From: an uncultured Alphaproteobacteria bacterium
GTDB lineage: Bacteria; Pseudomonadota; Alphaproteobacteria; RF32; CAG-239
Length of the DNA stretch: 50,844 nt
Direction of reading: 5' to 3'
Assembly (NCBI GenBank): GCA_902464275.1
Contig: CABQIK010000012.1
Location: forward strand, 1 to 50,844
Under the pieces are notes generated by a model, which searched no databases, was not told the origin of the DNA, and saw nothing but the letters and a program-made list of their open reading frames with translations. Made by a program: the position numbers and the translations under genes. Positions 40,612 to 47,835 of this stretch are shown piece after piece. Position 1 is the first letter of the stretch, and each line of letters opens with the position of its first letter.

Positions 40612-43600
40612 ATGAAAAAACTTTGGATTGTAACCAAAAACGAGTTATTACGATACTTTATTTCGCCTTTGGCATACGTGTATTTGGTGGCGTTTTTGAT
40701 TTTAAATGCCGCGGCGGCTTTTTACTTCGGACATTTTTTTGAGCGCGGGCAAGCTTCTTTAGAAGTTATGTTTTGGTATCAGCCGTGGTTGTATTTACTG
40801 TTTGTTTCCGGAATTTCCATGCGGCTATGGGCAGAAGAGTTCCGCAACAAAACCATTGTGCAAATTATGACCATGCCGGTTTCGGCTGAAGTTTTGGTAT
40901 GGGGTAAATTTTTAGCATCATGGCTGTTCTGCGCTATTGCTCTGGCGCTGACTTTTCCGTTTTGGATTACGGTAAATGTTTTAGGCGCTCCCGATAATAC
41001 CGTGATTTTAATCAGTTATTTAGGAAGTTTAACTTTAGCCGGCTGTATGCTTGCCATATCGCAAACCATGTCGGCGCTTACCAAAAATCAGGTAATTGCT
41101 TTGGTTTTGTCCGTAGCCGCCAATTTAGTGTTTTTTTGGAGCGGGATTGAATTTGTTTTATCGTTTTTCCGCCTGTTTTTGCCTGATTATATGATAGATA
41201 CCATCGCATCGTTCAGCTTTTTAACCCACTTTTGCAGCATAACGCAAGGATTGGTGGAGCTGCGCGATATTTTATTTTTTGCCTCGGTTATTTTGCTGTT
41301 TAACTTTACTACGGTTTTAATTGTGAGCTTTAAAACTTCAGGCACTTCGGCATGGCTTAAATCAACCAGCCGCGCATATTATATTACGGCGTGGTTTATG
41401 TTGGTGTTGGGATTTATGGGGTTTAATTTGCTTGCCAACAACTTAACCCGCGGCACGCAAATTGATTTTAGCGAAGACAAACTTTTCACGCTTGATAAAA
41501 ACACGCGCGATGTTTTGCAAAATCTGCCGGAACCGGTTACCGCCAAGCTTTATTATTCATCAATTTTAGAACAGCGTAATCCGACAATGCGGCAGATGTT
41601 TGATAAAATAAGAATGCTGCTCAACCAGTATAAAAACAGCTCCAACGGACGCTTTGATTACCGCATATATCACCCGCAAAGCTTAGACAACACTGAAGAC
41701 CGCGCCATTGCCGACGGGATTCAGCCGATACCGCTGATTGATATTAATCAAAACGCATTATTCGGTTTAACCGTTAGCGACAGCTTAACCAACAAAAAAG
41801 TTATACCTTATTTTTCAACCGCGCGCATGCCGTTTTTGGAGCAAGATTTAACCTCTATTATTTATGAGCTTTCGCATCGTAAAAAAACAGCGGCGATTAT
41901 TACGTCATTACCGATTAACGGCGGCGGAACCGATAATATGATTGCGCAGCCGTGGGAAATCAGCCGAAAAATCAGCGAATTTTACAATGTTTATTATGTG
42001 CAAAAGCCTGAAGATTTGCAAAAACATCCCGATGTGCTGATTATGATTAATCCGCAGCAACTTTCCGATGAAATGACGGAAGCAATTAAAGCATATTCTG
42101 AAAACTACGGTAATATTTTGCTGTTGCTTGACAGCGCCGCAGAGGCAACCAGACTTTATTCAAGCGCTAATTATCCGTTTATGCCGCCGACCTTAAACGG
42201 GCTTGACGAATTTTGGGGTTTCAGATTTTATAATGAATATGTCGTGGCAGATTTGGATAATTCCATAACCGTTGACGCCACCAGTAATTATAAAAATAAT
42301 CCGGCATTTACGCAAGACGTGATTCAATTTAAGCTCAAAGGCGGCAGTTTTAACCGCAATCACCCGATAACCAGACGCCTGCAAACGCTTCTGATGTCAT
42401 CGGCCTCAGTTATTTTGCCGACCGAGGGCAGCAACACTGATTTTATTCCGTTGTTGCAGGCAAGCAAAAACTCTGCCTTAATGCCGATAAGCGTGGTTTA
42501 TGACGGATTAAATCCGCGGCAGATTTTAAGCTCCTTTAAACCTGATGAAAACCCGAAGGTTTTGGCGGCGGCAATACATGGTAAAAACCCTGATAATCAG
42601 TTTAATCTAGTGGTGGTCGGTGACACTGATTTTATTTATGATAATTTTTGGGCGTCTTCACAAACGTTTTTAGAACAAACTTACTTCTTTCCGCTGTTTA
42701 ACAACGCTGACTTTGTGTTAAATGCGCTTGACTACTTAACCAGCAATGACGATTTACTTAATCTGCGCGGCAAATCGGCGCAGAACCGCGAGTTTTCAGG
42801 CATTGAAAAATTACGCAAGCTCAATATTTTTGAGTATAAAATTAAGGAAGAGCAGATTTTTAAGCAAATTGACGAAGTTAAACAACAGCTGAGCGAGATT
42901 TGGGGCAAGCGAAATTTTGAAGAGCGGCAAACTTTCACCGCCGATGAGCTGGCTTTAATCAGCGGAATCCGCAAACAACTTGACAGCTTGCGTAAAGATT
43001 TAAGCAATGTTCGCATTTTGGCAGGGCAAAACATTAACCGCATCGCCATGGCGGTAAAATTTGCAAACATATTTGCCGTACCGTTATTATTAAGCCTGCT
43101 TTTGCTCCTTTACGTACTCAAAAAGCGTTCTAAAAAAACTTTAGCGGTTAAATTTAAGCTTAATTCAGAGCTGATTAAACTGTCGTCAATCGGAGTGTTA
43201 ATTTTATTAATGGGTATAGCTTCGGTATTTTTATATAATCAATCGGATATTCAAAAATATGAGAACAAACCTCTGTTTCCGGATTTGCCGGCGCGTATAA
43301 ACGAGGTGCAAACCATCAGCATTAAAACGCATAATGAGCAGCTTACATTTGAGCTGAAAGACGGAGTTTGGGTTTTAAACGAGCATCCTGATTTTCCGGT
43401 ATTGCAAGAAAGAATACGCAGCTTTTTAAGCGCTATGATGGAAGCTCGTTTTTATGAGAAAAAAGCAAACAAAGCCGAGCAACTCGCCATTTTCGGGCTG
43501 CAGCCGATTGAGGCGGAAAATTCGCCGAACACCCGCATTGAACTTACGGGTAAAAACAATCTGCCGGTGCAGGCATTTGAAGTCGGAAAATATAATATTG

Positions 43601-44058
43601 AACTGGGGCGCGGTTCATCTGCGGCCTATATTAAATTTGACGGGCAGTTTCAGGTTTGGCTTGCCGAGGCTGATTTTATTGACTTATCGGCAGATTGGCA
43701 TGCCTGGACATACAGCAATTTATGGGACTTGCGCTTCGGCAGATTGGAAAGCTTTAACCAAAACGATGACGCTGCCCAAATTGCCGAGTTGATGAGGCAT
43801 GCTTTAAATACACCGTTCATCAGTACCGCAGATAAGCTTGAAAAAACAAAATCTTTGAGCGAGTTAAAACTTAAAGCTGAAGACGGTAATGAGGTTACTC
43901 TGCAATTTTATGAAAGCAATACCAAAATTTGGGTAAAATATAATTTTGTAAAAGAGCCTTATGGCAAACATCTTGCTTTTTTTGCGCCATACGCCAAAGA
44001 TAAATATTTTGAAATTGCAAATGATAAGTGGGAGCCGATAAAAAATGCCATTAAATAA
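40612..44058 (+). CDS. Giant ABC-2 permease + GldG-like + DUF4340 fusion
   Basis: In this 1148-aa protein, residues 1-260 form an ABC-2 permease with six membrane helices (LLRYFISPLAYVYLVAFLIL, WAEEFRNKTIVQIMTMPVSAEVLVWGKF). A second part (265-800) is a GldG-like auxiliary domain: a membrane anchor, DFSEDKLFTLDKNTRDVLQNLPEPVTAKLYYSS and the long IFT-like extracytoplasmic region ending FPLFNNADFVLNALDYL. A C-terminal DUF4340 region (about 870-1148) follows another membrane helix (VLILLMGIASVFLYN) and has TISIKTHNEQLTFELKDGVWVLN. Elsewhere these are usually two or three genes; here they are one. It overlaps the CDF gene by 14 bp. Confidence 0.9.
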   Translation: MKKLWIVTKNELLRYFISPLAYVYLVAFLILNAAAAFYFGHFFERGQASLEVMFWYQPWLYLLFVSGISMRLWAEEFRNKTIVQIMTMPVSAEVLVWGKFLASWLFCAIALALTFPFWITVNVLGAPDNTVILISYLGSLTLAGCMLAISQTMSALTKNQVIALVLSVAANLVFFWSGIEFVLSFFRLFLPDYMIDTIASFSFLTHFCSITQGLVELRDILFFASVILLFNFTTVLIVSFKTSGTSAWLKSTSRAYYITAWFMLVLGFMGFNLLANNLTRGTQIDFSEDKLFTLDKNTRDVLQNLPEPVTAKLYYSSILEQRNPTMRQMFDKIRMLLNQYKNSSNGRFDYRIYHPQSLDNTEDRAIADGIQPIPLIDINQNALFGLTVSDSLTNKKVIPYFSTARMPFLEQDLTSIIYELSHRKKTAAIITSLPINGGGTDNMIAQPWEISRKISEFYNVYYVQKPEDLQKHPDVLIMINPQQLSDEMTEAIKAYSENYGNILLLLDSAAEATRLYSSANYPFMPPTLNGLDEFWGFRFYNEYVVADLDNSITVDATSNYKNNPAFTQDVIQFKLKGGSFNRNHPITRRLQTLLMSSASVILPTEGSNTDFIPLLQASKNSALMPISVVYDGLNPRQILSSFKPDENPKVLAAAIHGKNPDNQFNLVVVGDTDFIYDNFWASSQTFLEQTYFFPLFNNADFVLNALDYLTSNDDLLNLRGKSAQNREFSGIEKLRKLNIFEYKIKEEQIFKQIDEVKQQLSEIWGKRNFEERQTFTADELALISGIRKQLDSLRKDLSNVRILAGQNINRIAMAVKFANIFAVPLLLSLLLLLYVLKKRSKKTLAVKFKLNSELIKLSSIGVLILLMGIASVFLYNQSDIQKYENKPLFPDLPARINEVQTISIKTHNEQLTFELKDGVWVLNEHPDFPVLQERIRSFLSAMMEARFYEKKANKAEQLAIFGLQPIEAENSPNTRIELTGKNNLPVQAFEVGKYNIELGRGSSAAYIKFDGQFQVWLAEADFIDLSADWHAWTYSNLWDLRFGRLESFNQNDDAAQIAELMRHALNTPFISTADKLEKTKSLSELKLKAEDGNEVTLQFYESNTKIWVKYNFVKEPYGKHLAFFAPYAKDKYFEIANDKWEPIKNAIK

Positions 44059-44962
44059 CAATAAATTAAAACGTCTTGCCGCGGCAATGAGCGTTTCATT
44101 GGCGCTGACTTTATGTATTATAAAAACTTTAGGCGCATTATATACCGGCTCGCTTGCCATTTTATCATCATTAATTGACAGCCTTGCCGATGTTTTTGCC
44201 TCTTCGGTCTCGTTTGTGGCTATAAAATTTTCAACCAAACCGGCTAATCTTAAACATCGTTACGGATACGGACGAGCCGAATCTGTCAGCGCTTTGGCGC
44301 AATCGGCCTTTATTGCCGGTTCCGGCTTGTTTGTGATGTATGACGGCATAAACCGCATAATCAACCCTGCCCCGCTTGAAAAAACCGATTTAGGTATTGT
44401 GATTATGGTTATAAGTTTACTCGCAACCGGCGGGCTTATTGCATTTCAGCGCCATGTGGCTAAAAAGACGGATTCTCCGGCCATTAAAGCCGACAGCGCG
44501 CACTATACGGTTGATGTTTTAACCAACGGCGCCATTATTATATCATTACTCGCCGTTAAGTTTTTTAGGATAAATTGGTTTGATATTGTTACCGCGTTTT
44601 TGATTGCCGCTTATTTGATTTATAACGCATACAAAATTGCGGCGGAAGCTGTCAGCGCTTTAACCGACCGTGAACTTAGCGATGAAATACGGCAGCAGGT
44701 AATTGACATTATCATCAACAGCGAGGGTATAGAAGGATTTCATGATTTCAGAACCCGCGATCTGGGCGGAATTTATATGTTTGAAATTCACCTTGAATTA
44801 GACGGCGATTTATCATTAAACAAAACGCATGAATTAAGCGATATGGTGGAAGATAAAATTAAAGCCGCTTTTCCAAATTCACAGGTTATTATTCATCAGG
44901 ATCCGTACGGATTGCATGAAAACCGCCTTGATTATGACATTAACGGCAGCTGTGAAATTTAA
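44045..44962 (+). CDS. Cation diffusion facilitator (FieF/ZitB-like metal efflux)
   Basis: This 305-aa protein has six membrane helices and two metal-binding sites of the transport pathway: DSLADVFAS in helix 2 and DSAHYTVDVLTN (H and D) in helix 5, with the HRYGYGRAESVSAL loop between helices 2 and 3. A C-terminal cytoplasmic ferredoxin-like domain contains HDFRTRDLGGIYMFEIHLELD. It exports Zn or Fe for protons. It is last in the anmK-gldA-like-gldG-like operon, with its start inside the preceding gene. Confidence 0.92.
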   Translation: MPLNNNKLKRLAAAMSVSLALTLCIIKTLGALYTGSLAILSSLIDSLADVFASSVSFVAIKFSTKPANLKHRYGYGRAESVSALAQSAFIAGSGLFVMYDGINRIINPAPLEKTDLGIVIMVISLLATGGLIAFQRHVAKKTDSPAIKADSAHYTVDVLTNGAIIISLLAVKFFRINWFDIVTAFLIAAYLIYNAYKIAAEAVSALTDRELSDEIRQQVIDIIINSEGIEGFHDFRTRDLGGIYMFEIHLELDGDLSLNKTHELSDMVEDKIKAAFPNSQVIIHQDPYGLHENRLDYDINGSCEI

Positions 44963-45031
44963 ATACAGCGTTCATTTAAATTTTATTTCTCATCTGGTAA
45001 GAAAGATTGGGTGCAGTTTGAGCCTCAAACA

Positions 45032-45065
45032 TAATCGGCGGTAACATTTATGTTACCGCCGATTA
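45032..45065. repeat. Perfect 16-bp inverted repeat with a 2-base loop
   Basis: 45032-45047 is the exact reverse complement of 45050-45065, with TT between. It lies 70 bp after the CDF stop and has no T run, so it is either a rho-assisted 3' hairpin, or a palindromic site that can form a cruciform. Confidence 0.85.
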
Positions 45066-45073
45066 ATGTATTT

Positions 45074-45105
45074 AAAAACCCCGCAACCTTTGCGGTCGGG
45101 GCTGT
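45074..45105 (-). terminator. Intrinsic terminator, better for the minus strand
   Basis: CCCCG (45079-45083) and CGGGG (45097-45101) with an inner CCGCAA/TTGCGG pairing form the stem; on the minus strand it is followed by TTTTTAAAT. It is probably a second stop for leftward transcripts. Confidence 0.6.
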
Positions 45106-45243
45106 CAAAATTTAAGTTGTGTTTTATTGCGGTTGAAAATGCGGCACGCTTATCTGCTTAAAGCCGGCAGACTATTTTATGCGCAAATTCAACCTATGTT
45201 TTTTATTTATAATTTTATAATTACTATCCTTTCATATTTATAT

Positions 45244-45274
45244 AAAAAAACCGCCGGCAATTTCTCACCGGCGG
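45244..45274 (-). terminator. Intrinsic terminator of the Cys-rich gene
   Basis: A 7-bp GC stem (45251-45257 with 45268-45274) is followed on the minus strand by seven T residues. It lies 15 bp past the stop codon at 45289. Confidence 0.9.
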
Positions 45275-45288
45275 AATTAAAAACAACA

Positions 45289-45621
45289 TTAATATTCAAA
45301 AAAAGTACAATAACCAGTATGAGGATCTATTGGAGCATTGTATTTATCGCATAATTCCTGATAATATATATTTGCAAGCTCCTCGTCACAGCGTTTTCTA
45401 TCCCTACGACAATCTTTCATATATTGTATATGTTCCGGTGTCATTTGAACGCATCCGTATTTATCCTTCCAAGTTAAACAATCATCGCGGCAACGGTCTT
45501 CATCATAATCCCAAACATCTCCGGAATCCATACAACTTAATTGCCTTAAAAAGGTGTCTAATCCGTCCAAAAACCATAGCAATATCAAGCTTACTGTCGT
45601 TATAATTATTGCTCTTTTCAT
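45289..45621 (-). CDS. Small Cys-rich membrane-anchored or exported protein
   Basis: This 110-aa protein has an N-terminal hydrophobic segment (residues 3-19, signal anchor or signal peptide) and an extracytoplasmic domain with eight Cys spaced as in a small disulfide-rich fold (LSCM, RCRDDC, YGCV, DCRRDRKRCDE, LCDK, YCTF), many acidic residues and a HTGYCTFF end. Its ATG abuts the stop of the upstream Pro/Gln-rich gene, so it is in the same transcript. No family recognised. It could be a secreted partner of that protein. Confidence 0.6.
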   Translation of the reverse strand: MKRAIIITTVSLILLWFLDGLDTFLRQLSCMDSGDVWDYDEDRCRDDCLTWKDKYGCVQMTPEHIQYMKDCRRDRKRCDEELANIYYQELCDKYNAPIDPHTGYCTFFEY

Positions 45622-46809
45622 TTACCAAAAATGCTCCGGTAATCTAGGTTGTTTTTCTCTAAAGTCTGCACAAGCATCAGCAGGTGTTAAATCAAGACCA
45701 AAATTAGCTCTGGCGTTACCCGTTAGATTAACGATTGTATCATTAATATAATCATTATATGCCTCAGATCGTGTTAAACTTTTATAAAATATATTCCAAA
45801 AATAGTCAAATATTTCTTTTTCACGGGCTAAATTTTGAGCAATTTCCTCCCCATATTTACCAAATTTCGTTGCCGCATAATTAGCTTTGCAATGATGGTA
45901 ATCATCCAATTTCTTATAATTATGACCTTTCATTTTACAATATTCATTTGCCATATACGTGATAGCTTGCCATGCTTGTCTATCCGCCTCCCTCTGATTA
46001 AAAATATAAGGGATATCATTCGGTTGAAAATTGTATGTTATAATAGGACACAACAATTTATCATACCATTTTTTATAGTTTGCATAGGCTCTCCAATCAA
46101 GACTTTGTGGAAAGTACGATATCTGGGTCTGTTGGAACTGTGGCATTAGTTCCGTTTGCTTGTACTGTTGCATTGGTTGAACCCGCAGTGTCTGCGAGAT
46201 TTCCGGCATTTGCGGCAACTCAGGCATTTTTGGTTCCGGGGCTTTAGGAAATTGCGGCATTTTAGGCAGTTTAGGCATTTGGAATCCTGTGCCGAGCATT
46301 GAGTTTTGTTTATCCTCGTTAATGCCAAATCCGGTGACCATATCCGAATGCTTTAAATCCATGCCTTTACTGAAATTCGGCAGTTGGCTTTGCTTCAAAC
46401 CGCCGGTGGTGCCAAAATTGTTGGTGTTATTAAGCCCGAAAGCGCTCTTCTGCGGCTTGTACGGCTCAAAGCCTGAACTCGTATTCAGCGGTTTAGGCTG
46501 CACCGGTTGCAACGGATTTTGCTGTACCGGCTGTACCGTCTGCTCCGGTTCTTCCGGCTTTGGATTTAAGTATTCTCCCCATTCCGGCTTTCTCTTGTTA
46601 ATTACATCGCTTAAATGATCTAACAATTCATCGCCCATTTTGGGGTTGTCGTAAATTGAACGCACCAGCGAGCGAATTTCGCTCTCCGGTAATTTGTAAA
46701 CCTCCGGGAACAAGCGCTTCAAAACTTGGTAGTTATATGAAAACTTTCGCGTCATTTTTTCGTCGTGCTCATTCTCAAAGGTTTCTCTTGTGAGGTAAGA
46801 ACTATACAT
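45622..46809 (-). CDS. Pro/Gln/Met-rich protein of unknown function
   Basis: This 395-aa protein has three parts. Residues 1-75 are helical (NYQVLKRLFPEVYKLPESEIRSLVRSIYDN). Residues 80-240 are low-complexity with short repeats of M-P-x-L/F-P-x (around 175-205). The C-terminal part (240-395) is aromatic and helix-rich, with YCKMKGHNYKKLDDYHHCKANYAATKFGKYGEEIAQNL. There is no signal peptide. AAGGAG precedes the ATG. It is followed directly by the Cys-rich gene. Its leader carries two terminator hairpins in succession (see separate entries). Phage-like or structural roles are conceivable but unsupported. Confidence 0.6.
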   Translation of the reverse strand: MYSSYLTRETFENEHDEKMTRKFSYNYQVLKRLFPEVYKLPESEIRSLVRSIYDNPKMGDELLDHLSDVINKRKPEWGEYLNPKPEEPEQTVQPVQQNPLQPVQPKPLNTSSGFEPYKPQKSAFGLNNTNNFGTTGGLKQSQLPNFSKGMDLKHSDMVTGFGINEDKQNSMLGTGFQMPKLPKMPQFPKAPEPKMPELPQMPEISQTLRVQPMQQYKQTELMPQFQQTQISYFPQSLDWRAYANYKKWYDKLLCPIITYNFQPNDIPYIFNQREADRQAWQAITYMANEYCKMKGHNYKKLDDYHHCKANYAATKFGKYGEEIAQNLAREKEIFDYFWNIFYKSLTRSEAYNDYINDTIVNLTGNARANFGLDLTPADACADFREKQPRLPEHFW

Positions 46810-46836
46810 CTTACGTTCTCCTTGTAAAATTAAGTT

Positions 46837-46867
46837 AAAAAAATAGCTCCGTGTTTACACACAGAGC
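46837..46867 (-). terminator. Leader terminator 2 (closest to the gene)
   Basis: On the minus strand an 8-bp stem with one G-U pair (46860-46867 with 46846-46853) and a 6-base loop is followed by TA and seven T residues. It lies 28 bases before the ATG at 46809, so it interrupts the leader of that gene. Confidence 0.8.
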
Positions 46868-46872
46868 CGGTT

Positions 46873-46917
46873 AAAAAAAATAATCGCGATGGGCGTTTTA
46901 CACTCCTCTCGCGATTA
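46873..46917 (-). terminator. Leader terminator 1
   Basis: On the minus strand a perfect 9-bp stem (46909-46917 with 46881-46889) and a 19-base loop are followed by eight T residues. It lies directly upstream of terminator 2. The loop contains GAGGAG. Confidence 0.85.
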
Positions 46918-46948
46918 TGCCAATTTATATAGCATATTTTTGCAAAAA

Positions 46949-47000
46949 TGTATCGTACGATTTTGTATCTTTTTGTATCGTCTTGTATTGTTTTGTATCG
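46949..47000. repeat. 10-bp tandem direct repeats (TTTTGTATCG)
   Basis: Four head-to-tail 10-bp units occupy 46961-47000 (TTTTGTATCT, TTTTGTATCG, TCTTGTATTG, TTTTGTATCG). A fifth TGTATCG lies 15 bp upstream at 46949, overlapping the palindrome ATCGTACGAT (46952-46961). Exact 10-bp spacing puts every unit on one face of the helix, as expected for cooperative protein binding. Confidence 0.8.
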
Positions 47001-47174
47001 TTTTTGGCTTTAGCCTTCTGTTTTAACACCATTTTATTTTACGCACATTTTGCGATTTTTTTTAATAAACCACCCCGCCTTCGGCACTCTTCCATAGAGG
47101 GGAATTTTAAGATTGTGGCTTTAAATACAACTTATGCACAGCGCGGACTCGTAAATATTGCAAAAAAAAAACGC

Positions 47175-47220
47175 GAGCTAAAATCTTCTTAAATTTAACA
47201 ATTTGAGGAGATTTTAGCTC
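47175..47220 (+). promoter_or_regulatory. 20-bp hairpin masking the ribosome binding site of the prepilin-like gene
   Basis: 47175-47194 pairs with 47201-47220 over 20 bp (12 perfect outer pairs, then two G-U wobbles in RNA), with a 6-base loop TTAACA. The Shine-Dalgarno GAGGAG (47205-47210) is inside the 3' arm, and the hairpin ends on the base before ATG 47221. Translation should be low unless the hairpin opens. Confidence 0.75.
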
Positions 47221-47835
47221 ATGAATACACAATCAGGAAGAAGCATGGTTGAGATGCTCGGCGTTTTAGCTATTATCGGCGTGCTATCAGTCGGGGCGAT
47301 TGCCGGTTATTCTAAGGCGATGTTCAAATACAAATTAAATAAACAATCGGAACAAATTAATCAGGTTTTTAATGCGGTTTCACAATACCATGACCAGATT
47401 AAATTTGACACATCTATTTCTTTAGTACCGATATTTAAGAAAATAAATTTAATTCCGGTAGAAATGATAAAAGACGTTTCAGACATAATTTATGATGTTT
47501 TTGGAAACAAAATCACAATAACCTCATATAATTATCATGGGCTTTATGTCGCCAATCTGAATTACTATATTGATTTGTCTAACCAAAACAACATTGAAGT
47601 TTGTCGCAATGTCATAAACACCGTTAAAGAAAACAGCCAAAGCGTTTACTACCTTGAATCTATTGCCGATTGGGGCACTGAAAATGCAAAACAAAAAAAG
47701 CTATACGGCGATGCCTACTGCGGAAATACCAATAGAGGGTGTCTTAACACTGTTTCTGTTAATGACATAGACAACATCTGCCGCGGATATGAAAAAAATG
47801 AAGATGCTTATATGATTGTTTGGTGGCGTAGTTAA
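47221..47835 (+). CDS. Type IV prepilin-like protein
   Basis: In this 204-aa protein the N terminus (MNTQSG | RSMVE, then MLGVLAIIGVLSVGAIAGYSKAMFKYKL) is a prepilin signal: Gly6 at the cleavage point, Glu at +5 if cut after Gly6, and a long hydrophobic helix. The first mature residue would be Arg rather than Phe or Met, which is odd. The C-terminal domain has a globular pilin look with four Cys (EVCRN, AYCGN, RGCLN, NICRG), able to form disulfides. No pilin assembly genes lie nearby, so this may be a stand-alone member of a multi-copy family. Its expression is likely gated by the hairpin upstream. Confidence 0.8.
   Translation: MNTQSGRSMVEMLGVLAIIGVLSVGAIAGYSKAMFKYKLNKQSEQINQVFNAVSQYHDQIKFDTSISLVPIFKKINLIPVEMIKDVSDIIYDVFGNKITITSYNYHGLYVANLNYYIDLSNQNNIEVCRNVINTVKENSQSVYYLESIADWGTENAKQKKLYGDAYCGNTNRGCLNTVSVNDIDNICRGYEKNEDAYMIVWWRS

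Larger units (their letters stand above)
44963..45288. other. Intergenic region, hairpins only
   Basis: This 326-bp gap holds three hairpins, described separately, and no convincing gene. A 75-aa frame at 45127-45354 has no start signals and runs into the next gene on the other strand. No promoter or RNA gene could be recognised. Confidence 0.6.
46810..47220. other. Structured divergent intergenic region
   Basis: This 411-bp AT-rich region between divergent genes holds two tandem leftward terminator hairpins (46837-46917), a 10-bp tandem direct-repeat array (46961-47000) with a palindrome beside it, a run of polyA/polyT, and a 46-bp hairpin that covers the ribosome binding site of the rightward gene. 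An open frame across 46917-47192 looks non-coding. Confidence 0.7.

Noticed and set aside
45127..45354. 75-aa rightward open frame
   Set aside because: No Shine-Dalgarno, low-complexity C terminus and overlap with the opposite-strand Cys-rich gene and its terminator; no coding signal.
46917..47192. 91-aa rightward open frame across the divergent intergenic region
   Set aside because: It spans the 10-bp repeat array and A/T runs, lacks a ribosome binding site and ends in the prepilin leader hairpin.
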